Origin: Candidatus Fokinia solitaria
GTDB taxonomy: Bacteria; Pseudomonadota; Alphaproteobacteria; Rickettsiales; Midichloriaceae
Direction: 5' to 3'
Assembly (NCBI GenBank): GCA_943325105.2
Contig: CALPOD020000001.1
Coordinates: forward strand, 1-64,000
Length of the DNA: 64,000 nt
Part shown: positions 38,178 through 46,155 of the stretch, piece by piece
How the letters are laid out: each line of letters starts with the position of its first letter
Position numbering within the stretch: position 1 is the stretch's first letter
The notes under the pieces: generated by a model
What the model was told of the DNA's origin: nothing
Seen by the model: the letters and a program-made list of their open reading frames with translations, nothing else
Databases searched by the model: none
Translations under genes and position numbers: made by a program

Positions 38178-39572
38178 ATGTCAGGAGTAAGTTTACGAAC
38201 ATCTTATACAGCTAGTACACGCGTGGCGCTTTCAAACAATATGCAAGAAGCTTCAAGAGCAGCTATAGCTATGTCAACAGGTAATGCAATAACACACGCA
38301 TATGAAGATCCTACAGGATTAGCGATAGGCTCAAATATGAAGGCGAATTATGATGTGTTATCAATCGTGGCAACAGGTATAGAACAAAGTCAATCAATGC
38401 TTTATATTGCTGAAGATGGCTTAAAAGCAGCTTATAACATCGTCACACAAATGAATCAAGTTTTAGCTAGAGCTAAGCTAGGTTACATGACCGATGATTT
38501 GATCCAAAAAACATTGAGTCCAACTTATAGACAGTTAAAAGCTGAAATAAATAGAATTGCAGATGATATTGAATTTAATGGTCAAAAATTACTAAATGGT
38601 AGTGGTGGCACAAAAAATGCAGCAACGGTTTCAACAGTAGCAACAACACCTACTTATGATTTTAGTGATTCAAGTGTTTCACTTGCTGATATAGGTCTTA
38701 CAGCTACAGGAACACTAAATACAACAGGAACAATTTCATCTATCACAAACCCTTCTAGTATAACAGTTGATGGTGGTGCAATTACATATGATAGTACTAA
38801 TGGTACAACTGTTACTGGAGCTACAATAGTGATTTCTGGTGCAACGATAACTGATAGTACAGGCAATACTTGTATAGCAACTGTTACATTAACAGGAGTA
38901 GATCTATCAACAACAACAGCACCAGCAAGTGGAGCAATAAATGATGCTCTTACAATTGATATGACTAATGCTACGTCTTCTGTAAATATCACTAATTCAA
39001 GTGGAGGTATAACTTCTATTACTGCATTTAGTGCAACAGCTGCAACAAATGTTGCTTCGACAATTGATAATATATATACTTATTATCCATTAACTGGTGG
39101 TGTAGGCGCAACCAGTGAGTTCCAGTTTGTGACCGGTGCTGATTTAACAGCTTCAATAGTAAAAGTTGATTTTCCAAATATTAGACTTACTAATAGTAAT
39201 TCAGGTATCCAAGGTATAATTTCAACATTGAATACACAATATAACATCAACTCAAATGATCCAAGTGATTTAACAGAGTTAACAGGTTCTGCTGATGCTG
39301 ATCTCGATATTCCTATTGTGCAAGCTTTAGCTGATGAACTTATAACTCAATTAGATAATATAGGTGCTTATCAACAGAGATTTATGAATATTAGTTCTCA
39401 GTTATCGACAGCTGTTGAACAGATAGATTTAGCTCAGGGAGCTATTTTAAACACTGATTTATCTAAACAAATTGAAAACTTCACTAGAGCTTCAGTAGAA
39501 ACAAATGTTTCAATTGCAATGTTAAAGAATCTGAATTCTTTATTACAAAGTTTACAGAATTTAGTTGTTTAA
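38178..39572 (+). CDS. fliC: Flagellin
   Basis: The filament subunit of a bacterial flagellum. The 464-residue protein has the conserved N-terminal D0/D1 helices (about 1-140, with AHAYEDPTGLAIG-like HAYEDPTGLAIGSNMKANYD and DIEFNGQKLLNG). A variable middle of about 150-330 follows, very rich in Thr, Ser, Ala and Gly. The conserved C-terminal D1/D0 helices (about 385-464) include NIGAYQQRFMNISSQLSTAV, LSKQIENFTRASV and LLQSLQNLVV. There is no signal peptide, as expected for a type III-exported protein. No other flagellar gene lies in the window. Flagellin is absent in most characterised Rickettsiales but known in Midichloriaceae and relatives. Its stop overlaps the convergent trmD stop. Confidence 0.93.
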   Translation: MSGVSLRTSYTASTRVALSNNMQEASRAAIAMSTGNAITHAYEDPTGLAIGSNMKANYDVLSIVATGIEQSQSMLYIAEDGLKAAYNIVTQMNQVLARAKLGYMTDDLIQKTLSPTYRQLKAEINRIADDIEFNGQKLLNGSGGTKNAATVSTVATTPTYDFSDSSVSLADIGLTATGTLNTTGTISSITNPSSITVDGGAITYDSTNGTTVTGATIVISGATITDSTGNTCIATVTLTGVDLSTTTAPASGAINDALTIDMTNATSSVNITNSSGGITSITAFSATAATNVASTIDNIYTYYPLTGGVGATSEFQFVTGADLTASIVKVDFPNIRLTNSNSGIQGIISTLNTQYNINSNDPSDLTELTGSADADLDIPIVQALADELITQLDNIGAYQQRFMNISSQLSTAVEQIDLAQGAILNTDLSKQIENFTRASVETNVSIAMLKNLNSLLQSLQNLVV

Positions 39573-40300
39573 TTTTTCTTTTTAAGAATTTGGGTATATT
39601 TTGCCCAAATTTCTTGACGAACTACTCGCGTTTTTTCTTGTGCTTTTTCTAGTCGCCATAAATCTATTTTCTTGTGGTTTCCTGACAAAAGTATTTCTGG
39701 TACATTCAGACCTTCAAAAACAGCAGGCCTTGTGTATTGAGGATATTCTAATAAATATTTATATTCTTCAGAATCTCCAAAGCTTTCTTCCTGTAAGGCA
39801 TCTTTCGATTTAAATACACCTGGGATATTCCTGATACATGTATCAATTACTACATATGCTGCTAGATCCCCTGAAGACACAATGTAATCACCTATACTGA
39901 TTTCTTGTATGTTGAATTTTTCTATTACTCTTTCATCAATTCCTTCAAATCTTCCACAAATTAAATTTATTCCTTTATTATCACTTACAAGACTTCTTGC
40001 GATATCTTGGTTAAATAATTTTCCACGCGGAGATAAGTATATTATTGGATTATTAAAGTCAAAAGTTTCCTTTATTGCATTTGATAACACATCTGGTCGT
40101 AAGATCATTCCATTACCTCCTCCGAAGGGTGTATCATCAACCGTTTTGTGTTTATCTAATGCAAAATCTCTTATATTATGAGCCTTGAGATTCCAAAGAT
40201 TTTGTTTTAAACTTCGCCCCATTACTGATTCATTTAAAGGACCGGGAAATAAGTTTGGGAACATAGTCAAAACATTTATAATCCAAGGCATATTTTTCAC
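39569..40300 (-). CDS. trmD: tRNA (guanine-37-N1)-methyltransferase
   Basis: SPOUT methyltransferase that makes m1G37 in tRNAs reading CNN codons, preventing +1 frameshifts. The 243-residue protein has the start INVLTMFPNLFPGPLNESVMG, the knot region LICGRFEGIDERV with GDYIVSSGDLAAYVVID, and EESFGDSEEYKYLLEYPQYT. Length is normal. It is last in a minus-strand series histidine kinase-comF-trmD, with only 7 bases between comF and trmD. This differs from the usual rpsP-rimM-trmD-rplS operon. Confidence 0.97.
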   Translation of the reverse strand: MKNMPWIINVLTMFPNLFPGPLNESVMGRSLKQNLWNLKAHNIRDFALDKHKTVDDTPFGGGNGMILRPDVLSNAIKETFDFNNPIIYLSPRGKLFNQDIARSLVSDNKGINLICGRFEGIDERVIEKFNIQEISIGDYIVSSGDLAAYVVIDTCIRNIPGVFKSKDALQEESFGDSEEYKYLLEYPQYTRPAVFEGLNVPEILLSGNHKKIDLWRLEKAQEKTRVVRQEIWAKYTQILKKKN

Positions 40301-40307
40301 ATAATGT

Positions 40308-40913
40308 TTAATTTTGTGTAATGGCTATACATAAAGCATTTATTGATGCTGTGTTACTATTAGATTTTATTGTTTTAATACATTCTGCAATTGTTGAACC
40401 TGTCGTTATCACATCATCTAAAAGTAAAACATTTTTATTTTCTAAGTTTATTGGATTCCTTAAAGAAAAGGTGTCAATAACATTTAAAGCTCTGAGTTTT
40501 TTATCGAGTAAACTTTGAGATTTTGTGTTTTTATTTTTTATAAGAACATTTAATAAGCATTGTTTTTTATGTTTTTTTGCAAGTTTTTTTGCTAATACAG
40601 CAACTTGATTATAGCTACGAATCATTAATTTATGTTTATGTATTGGAACAGGTAGTATTACATCACAGCTTTTAATAAGCTCTGAGTATATTAATGATAT
40701 CCAATTTGTGAACAAATCACATAGAAGCCATGGAGATTTATATTTAAATATATGAATCAGATTTCTAGCAGCTTCATTGTAATCAATTACAGCAACAACA
40801 TTTGAATTTATGACACCTGTATTATCAAAAAAAACAAGATTACCCCAACAGAAATAACATAGTGAATTTGTATTGGAAATTACTTTGGTTTTGCAAATAA
40901 TACAATTCATCAA
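40308..40913 (-). CDS. comF: ComF-family amidophosphoribosyltransferase-like protein
   Basis: ComF proteins have a phosphoribosyltransferase fold and are linked to DNA uptake in competent bacteria, though many non-competent species keep them. The 201-residue protein has a short zinc-ribbon-like N-terminus (CIICK, then CYFCW) and the PRPP loop VLLLDDVITTGSTIAECI near the C-terminus. Its start overlaps the stop of the upstream histidine kinase by 4 bases, so the two are translationally coupled. No other competence gene is in the window. Confidence 0.9.
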   Translation of the reverse strand: MMNCIICKTKVISNTNSLCYFCWGNLVFFDNTGVINSNVVAVIDYNEAARNLIHIFKYKSPWLLCDLFTNWISLIYSELIKSCDVILPVPIHKHKLMIRSYNQVAVLAKKLAKKHKKQCLLNVLIKNKNTKSQSLLDKKLRALNVIDTFSLRNPINLENKNVLLLDDVITTGSTIAECIKTIKSNSNTASINALCIAITQN

Positions 40914-42106
40914 ATTTTAGGGAACTTTATTATAAAAGTAGTATGACTGCCTTCTAAAGATATACAGCTGATTTCCCCACCATGCTCTGTTATTATGTTT
41001 TTACATACTTTTAAACCTATACCTAGATTATTACTCATAGATGAAACAAATATATCAAAGATATCACTTAGAGCAGATTGCTCAATACCACATCCATTAT
41101 CTTGGAATATTAAATTATTGCCACTGATTAAAATATCTAACTGTATTTCTGAAGTGCCATGCTGAAATGCATTTTTCAAGATATTATCAATCACACATTT
41201 GATCATTTTATTACATCCAATAAATTTTATGTCATTCTGTGCAATCAATGATATTTTTACTGGAAATTGAAAATTAGCTTTGAAGTCCTTTATGCATTCT
41301 GTGACTAGTAAGTGTAAAGAGTGCTTCTGATTATTAAATGCTTTAAAATCTTTAGTTGCTTGAATATTTCGTATCAAAAAATTAATGTTACTTCTAAGTT
41401 CTCTAGAAGTTTGTATTAAACTTTTAATTAGCTCATCTTCTTTAAAACCTTGATTTAGCAAGCTTGCAGTTGTTTCAATAACGGCTAATGGAGTAAAAAT
41501 CTCATGCGCAAGAGTATTAGTAGCAGATCTCATACCATCAATTCTAATCTCTAATTCTATCTTTTTATAAAATATCAAAGTTATAATACTGAAGATTTGC
41601 ATTAGGCATCTTAATAAAGCAAAAACATCATCTGCCAAATATATTGAATACTCAGTAATTATGTTTGGATTACTATATGCATAGAGGGCTTTTATGAAGA
41701 CAAAATTTATCAAAATACTTACAACACAACAGTAGAAAAAAATTCTTTTTTGTACCAACATAATACAAAGACAAGCGCTTAATAAGGAGTTTATTGAAAG
41801 CGTTAATGAATAATTTGACATTACCATGATAAATATTGGTATTATCAAAAGCTTTGAAATTAAAATTATTAAATATGTAGTAGGAGATTGAAAAATTCTG
41901 TACATTTTCTTCTCCTTAAGAAAATTTGCTATTATAGTTGAGCAAAAAGTGAAATTAATGAGATTAATTCCAGCAATAATCTGATTATTTAAATATTCTC
42001 TAGTGGATATTAAATTAACAATACTTGATATTATAACGAATACACAAAGAATATAATTTCCTGCTGAAGATAATTTCAATTGTTCATTATTAAATAATTT
42101 TCCCAT
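40910..42106 (-). CDS. Membrane sensor histidine kinase (six-TM, CqsS/LqsS-like layout)
   Basis: Residues 1-180 hold about six membrane segments with very short loops and no periplasmic sensor domain. After a linker comes the phospho-acceptor helix TNTLAHEIFTPLAVI with H201, then a C-terminal ATPase domain: N box NILKNAFQHG, G1 box FQDNGCGIEQ and G2 box NNLGIGLKVCKNI. No receiver domain is present and no response-regulator gene is adjacent. A multi-pass sensor directly joined to a kinase core of about 400 residues is the layout of the alpha-hydroxyketone sensors CqsS and LqsS; this is a resemblance of architecture, not proof of ligand. Its end overlaps comF by 4 bases. Confidence 0.85.
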   Translation of the reverse strand: MGKLFNNEQLKLSSAGNYILCVFVIISSIVNLISTREYLNNQIIAGINLINFTFCSTIIANFLKEKKMYRIFQSPTTYLIILISKLLIIPIFIMVMSNYSLTLSINSLLSACLCIMLVQKRIFFYCCVVSILINFVFIKALYAYSNPNIITEYSIYLADDVFALLRCLMQIFSIITLIFYKKIELEIRIDGMRSATNTLAHEIFTPLAVIETTASLLNQGFKEDELIKSLIQTSRELRSNINFLIRNIQATKDFKAFNNQKHSLHLLVTECIKDFKANFQFPVKISLIAQNDIKFIGCNKMIKCVIDNILKNAFQHGTSEIQLDILISGNNLIFQDNGCGIEQSALSDIFDIFVSSMSNNLGIGLKVCKNIITEHGGEISCISLEGSHTTFIIKFPKI

Positions 42107-42166
42107 CTTGTATGTAAAAAAAATTCTTTTTTCTATTTATAGTATGTGCTTTACTAACTAAATATG

Positions 42167-43189
42167 CTAATTTTTAATCCAATCAATTGCTCTATCAGCA
42201 TAGTATGTAATGATTGACGCCGCCCCAGCTCTTTTAAAAGCATATAAGATTTCCATAACCCCCTCTTTTTCGTCAAACAATTTATCTTTTGCAGCATTTT
42301 TCAATATACTATACTCTCCACTAACTTGATAAGCGAAAATAGGTATCTTAAATGCGCTTGATGCTTTAGATATAATATCTAGATACATTAATCCTGGTTT
42401 GATTATAATTGTATCAGCCCCTTCAGCAATATCAAAATCTATTTCTTGTATTGCCTCATTTGAATTTCTATAGTCAACAAAATATGTTTTCTTATTACGA
42501 GTCCCTAAGTTGTTTTTAGAGCCAATTGCATCGCGAAATGGATTATAAAAATTTGAATCATATTTGACTGAATATGAAAAAATCTGTGTTTTATAATGCT
42601 TGTGAGCTTCTAGTGCCTCACGAATAATTCGTATTCTTCCATCCATCATATCTGAAGGAGCAACTGCATCTGCTCCAGCTTCCGCAAGTATAATTGCTTG
42701 TTGACAAAGTATTGAAATTGTCTGATCATTATCTACATCACCTGTATCATCTAATACTCCATCAAAACCATGTGAAGTATATGGGTCTAGAGCAACATCA
42801 GCTATTACTCCAACTTGTGGGATTTGTCTTTTGATTTCTGAGATCGCTCTATAAATTAAGTTATGTCTGCGTAATGCTTCATCTCCATTCTCACTCTTAA
42901 GACTTTGGTCAATGTGGGGAAATAACATGACAGCGCATACACCTCTATCATTCAATGATTTTACCTTGTCAAGTAATGTGTCAATACTGTAACAAAAGAC
43001 ACCTGACATCGATGCGATTTCCTCGATTTTATTAAACCCTTCAATGACAAATAGAGGCATTATCAAATCAGACTTACAAAGTGTTGTTTCTGCTATTAAG
43101 TCCCTGGACCACTGAGCTTTTCTATTTCTTCTCATACGTGTGTAGGGATATGATAACATTTGATAATGGACTATAAAAAGTTTAAACAA
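42167..43189 (-). CDS. hemB: Delta-aminolevulinic acid dehydratase (porphobilinogen synthase)
   Basis: Condenses two 5-aminolevulinate molecules into porphobilinogen in heme synthesis. The 340-residue protein shows the family start RMRRNRKAQWSRDLIAE, LMPLFVIEG-type strand, and the active-site regions GADAVAPSDMMDGRI, SYSVKYDSNFYNPFRDA (Schiff-base lysine region) and TIIIKPGLMYLDII (second lysine). A cysteine-rich zinc site is not evident (VIADVALDPYTSHG), so it is probably a Mg2+-type enzyme, as in other Alphaproteobacteria. The ATG at about 43157-43159 (MLSYPYTRMRRN) may be the real start, trimming ten residues. It stands alone. Confidence 0.95.
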   Translation of the reverse strand: MFKLFIVHYQMLSYPYTRMRRNRKAQWSRDLIAETTLCKSDLIMPLFVIEGFNKIEEIASMSGVFCYSIDTLLDKVKSLNDRGVCAVMLFPHIDQSLKSENGDEALRRHNLIYRAISEIKRQIPQVGVIADVALDPYTSHGFDGVLDDTGDVDNDQTISILCQQAIILAEAGADAVAPSDMMDGRIRIIREALEAHKHYKTQIFSYSVKYDSNFYNPFRDAIGSKNNLGTRNKKTYFVDYRNSNEAIQEIDFDIAEGADTIIIKPGLMYLDIISKASSAFKIPIFAYQVSGEYSILKNAAKDKLFDEKEGVMEILYAFKRAGAASIITYYADRAIDWIKN

Positions 43190-43395
43190 ATATTTTGCGT
43201 CAAACTATCATAAAAATATCATTTATGCAATTTTATGCTTTAAAATGATGTTTAATGCCCAAAAATATTACAGTTTCTTGTCATATAATAAAAACAATAA
43301 AATATTATGAGTAAAAAATGATTAGTGAAAATATTATTAAATATAAATACATAACAAAGCAATGTGTTATCAGTAAGTTTTTTCTACAATCCGTA

Positions 43396-43424
43396 TTGCT
43401 CATATAAAGATTTTGTGATAAAAT
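43396..43424 (+). promoter_or_regulatory. Possible promoter for tRNA-Ser
   Basis: TTGCTC at 43396-43401, a 17-base spacer and TAAAAT at 43419-43424; transcription would start at about the mature 5' end of tRNA-Ser or a few bases before. The -35 is only half consensus. Confidence 0.45.
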
Positions 43425-43432
43425 CTCCCACT

Positions 43433-43522
43433 GGATGGATGACCGAGCGGCTTAAGGTACCGGTCTTGAAAACCGGCGTGCGTGCAAGCGTACCGTGGGT
43501 TCAAATCCCACTCCATCCGCCA
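43433..43522 (+). tRNA. tRNA-Ser (anticodon TGA)
   Basis: A 90-base class II tRNA with a long variable arm (GCGTGCGTGCAAGCGTACC region). Acceptor GGATGGA pairs with TCCATCC, then G and an encoded CCA. The anticodon stem CCGGT/ACCGG encloses CTTGAAA, giving TGA. The T arm is GTGGG TTCAAAT CCCAC. Confidence 0.96.
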
Positions 43523-43765
43523 TATAAACAAAATCAAAAATTTCATAAAATTCAAGAACGCATCTGAAAATTTGATGCGAATGCGAAATTTAGAGCTTTC
43601 ATTGATAAGTCAAAATAAACATCTACAAATAAATTATCAAAATCTTTGCTCAAATAGGTACTTTTTTCCATAGGGAATTCTCATAGTAATCTAACGAAAA
43701 TTGTATTATAAATCATATTTTGAATTTAAAACTTCATATTAATAGGTCCTAATCACATATAATTT

Positions 43766-44137
43766 ATGAAACAATATAAGGGTTTAAAAAGGATTGTCTA
43801 TGCATTCTTTAATTCTATTAATGGTTTTAAATGTGTTTTTAAAACTGAAGCAGCATTTGTACAAGAAGTTTATCTATGTCTATTTTTAACACCTCTAATG
43901 TTTATTATAAAGACCAGTATAAATGAAAAGCTTTTTCTTGTATTATCAATGTTTATTCTTTTAATTGTTGAAATTATTAACTCTGCAATTGAGTCTACGA
44001 TCGATAGAATTAGCTTAGAACACAACATCTTATCAGGAAAGGTTAAAGATATGGGTTCTGCTGCTGTTTTTCTATCCCTAATAGTAGTGATGATTACTCA
44101 TGGGGTAATTTTTATACCTAAAATACTTTTTAACTAA
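43766..44137 (+). CDS. dgkA: Diacylglycerol kinase
   Basis: A small three-helix inner-membrane kinase that phosphorylates diacylglycerol to phosphatidic acid. The 123-residue protein matches the family: RIVYAFFNSINGFKCVFKTE, EAAFVQEVY, then the signature EIINSAIESTIDRISLEHN and KVKDMGSAAVFLSL. Its stop lies 5 bases before eptA. EptA-type transferases release diacylglycerol from phosphatidylethanolamine, so DgkA would recycle it; the adjacency is known from other proteobacteria. The upstream 243 bases after tRNA-Ser hold no gene. Confidence 0.95.
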   Translation: MKQYKGLKRIVYAFFNSINGFKCVFKTEAAFVQEVYLCLFLTPLMFIIKTSINEKLFLVLSMFILLIVEIINSAIESTIDRISLEHNILSGKVKDMGSAAVFLSLIVVMITHGVIFIPKILFN

Positions 44138-44142
44138 TATTT

Positions 44143-45768
44143 ATGAAGCTAAAATCCTATCAATTTAACTTTACAGTCGCAATATATTTTGCTCTATTTT
44201 TAAATTTAGGTGTTTTATACACTCTATTTCTTGACATAGATTTTTCACATCTGAAGAGTGTATTTTTTTTCATTTCAATCCCGATATTTTTTGCAGCAAC
44301 ACTAAACATTTTATTCACAGTTTTTGCTATTCCGAAGTTTGAAAAATTGTTTGTTATTTTAAATATTTTTATTTCTGGAATTTGTAACTATGCAGTATGT
44401 TTTTATAAGACTCTTTTTGACTACACTATGTTTTTGAATATTATTCAAACTAATATAGCTGAATCAACAGGATATTTGAGTTTTTCTGCGTTAATATGGA
44501 TACTATGTTTTTGCTTAATTCCATCTTTTTTAATTATTAAAACTGAAGTAATACATCCTAGTCTTTTTAAAGATATTTTATATAAAACTCTATCAATTTT
44601 TGTATCACTCACGATCATCGGAATAATAGCATTTTTCTTTCTAGAACAATATATCTTTACTGGGAGAAATAATCATGAAATAAAGCATATGATAACTCCA
44701 ACCTGTTACTTAGGATCTGTTGGTAAATATGTGTATGAAAAGACTAAAACTCCTCCTAAATATCAAACATTAGGTCTTGATGCACAACAGATTAATGAAA
44801 AGTCTGATAAGAAAAACTTTATTGTACTTATAATTGGTGAAACTGCTAGAAGCATGAATTATGAGCTTAATGGCTATAAAAAAAGTACAAATGAATTCAC
44901 AAAAAACCTTGATGTGATTAGTTTTAAAGACGTCACATCCTGTGCAACATGTACAATAGAATCTGTACCATGCATGTTTTCATTTTTAGGACAGCAAGAC
45001 TTCAGCAGATCTAAAGCACAATATCAAGACAATGTGTTGGATATTTTAAAAAGGGCAGGGGTAAATATTTTATGGCTTGAAAATGATGGTGATTGTAAAG
45101 GTGTTTGTGAGAGAATTGATCACTTTGATATGCATGAAATTGCAGTCGATAAATCAAAATTTTGTACTTTAGGAGTATGTAAAGATGGAGTGTTTTTAGA
45201 GAATTTAGATACTAAAATCGATGAATTGCAGAAAAAAGGTACAGCTAATAACAATCTTTTGATACTTCATATTATAGGAAGTCACGGCCCATCATATCAT
45301 GAAAGATTCTTTGAAAAAGATGCAAAGTTTCATCCATATTGTAAAAGAAATGATGTACAGCACTGCACATCAGAAGAGTTATATAATGTTTATGATAATA
45401 CAATTCTTTACACAGATTATATCATGAGTGAAATAATCAAAACCTTAAAGAAACATGATGATTTAAACACTGCGCTTATATATCTCTCAGATCATGGTGA
45501 ATCATTAGGAGAAAAAGGTTTATATTTACATGGGATACCATTCTCAATAGCTCCAATTGAACAGAAAAAAGTTCCAATGATTTTTTGGTTATCTGATAAT
45601 ATAATCGAAAGTAAAAAATACGATCAAAGTTGTATAAGAAAAAAAGCTGATGAATTATCTTTTTCACATGATAACCTTCCTCATACCCTACTAAGCATTA
45701 GTAATGTACAAACATCATTATATAAATCTGATTTAGATATTTTAGATTCTTGTACGCAAAAAAAATAA
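44143..45768 (+). CDS. eptA: Lipid A phosphoethanolamine transferase (EptA family)
   Basis: Transfers phosphoethanolamine from phosphatidylethanolamine to lipid A (or another envelope acceptor), acting on the periplasmic face. The 541-residue protein has about five N-terminal membrane segments (1 to about 175) and a sulfatase-fold catalytic domain. Active-site residues are visible: the Glu in IGETARS (about 230), T271 as nucleophile in CATCTIESVPCMF, and the Asp/His pair in YLSDHGESLGE with HGIPF. Such modification lowers surface negative charge and polymyxin binding, and implies that the organism makes lipid A. It follows dgkA by 5 bases as one operon. A different phosphoethanolamine acceptor cannot be excluded. 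Confidence 0.92.
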   Translation: MKLKSYQFNFTVAIYFALFLNLGVLYTLFLDIDFSHLKSVFFFISIPIFFAATLNILFTVFAIPKFEKLFVILNIFISGICNYAVCFYKTLFDYTMFLNIIQTNIAESTGYLSFSALIWILCFCLIPSFLIIKTEVIHPSLFKDILYKTLSIFVSLTIIGIIAFFFLEQYIFTGRNNHEIKHMITPTCYLGSVGKYVYEKTKTPPKYQTLGLDAQQINEKSDKKNFIVLIIGETARSMNYELNGYKKSTNEFTKNLDVISFKDVTSCATCTIESVPCMFSFLGQQDFSRSKAQYQDNVLDILKRAGVNILWLENDGDCKGVCERIDHFDMHEIAVDKSKFCTLGVCKDGVFLENLDTKIDELQKKGTANNNLLILHIIGSHGPSYHERFFEKDAKFHPYCKRNDVQHCTSEELYNVYDNTILYTDYIMSEIIKTLKKHDDLNTALIYLSDHGESLGEKGLYLHGIPFSIAPIEQKKVPMIFWLSDNIIESKKYDQSCIRKKADELSFSHDNLPHTLLSISNVQTSLYKSDLDILDSCTQKK

Positions 45769-45786
45769 ATTATATAATATAAAGCA

Positions 45787-46152
45787 TTGTCAAAATTTCA
45801 ACTCACAATTTCAGACCTAAGGCTATGGGTTTCTCTTGGTTGCAGTGAACAAGAGAAATTTTTGCCTCAATGCATTTCAATTGATATTTATATCACCTTC
45901 CTGGAATGCCCTGAAGGCTCTCATACCGATAATATAAAAGATGTAATTTGTTATGCAGAATTGACTAAAGAAATCACAGAATTCTGCAAAGATAAAAAGT
46001 TCAACTTGATTGAATATCTCGCATCAGAAATCTATAATTTGATTAGCAATTCAATATTAACTGAATATGAAAAAATCACTGTAAAAATTGCAAAGTTGAA
46101 ATCTCCAATAGAGGGTATTCATGGCAGCATCTCATTTACTTATTCTAAATAA
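45787..46152 (+). CDS. folB: Dihydroneopterin aldolase
   Basis: Converts 7,8-dihydroneopterin to 6-hydroxymethyl-7,8-dihydropterin in folate synthesis. The 121-residue length is normal. LTISDLRLWVSLGCSEQEK contains the family start and the Glu near residue 21. The C-terminal VKIAKLKSPIEGIHGSISF carries the conserved lysine and the tail. The start is TTG at 45787, the only start near the conserved beginning. It is 18 bases after eptA and 3 bases before folKP, so a folB-folKP unit is clear. Confidence 0.93.
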   Translation: MSKFQLTISDLRLWVSLGCSEQEKFLPQCISIDIYITFLECPEGSHTDNIKDVICYAELTKEITEFCKDKKFNLIEYLASEIYNLISNSILTEYEKITVKIAKLKSPIEGIHGSISFTYSK

Positions 46153-46155
46153 ACT

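Noticed and set aside
38654-38992. A 112-codon minus-strand frame opposite the flagellin variable region
   Set aside because: Produced by the repetitive Thr/Ser/Ala codons of flagellin on the other strand; hydrophobic Val/Ile repeats without a start context.
43523-43765. Region after tRNA-Ser examined for a small RNA or terminator
   Set aside because: Only a CGCATC/GATGCG stem at about 43559-43579 is visible, without a T-run; no 4.5S, 6S or RNase P features are present.
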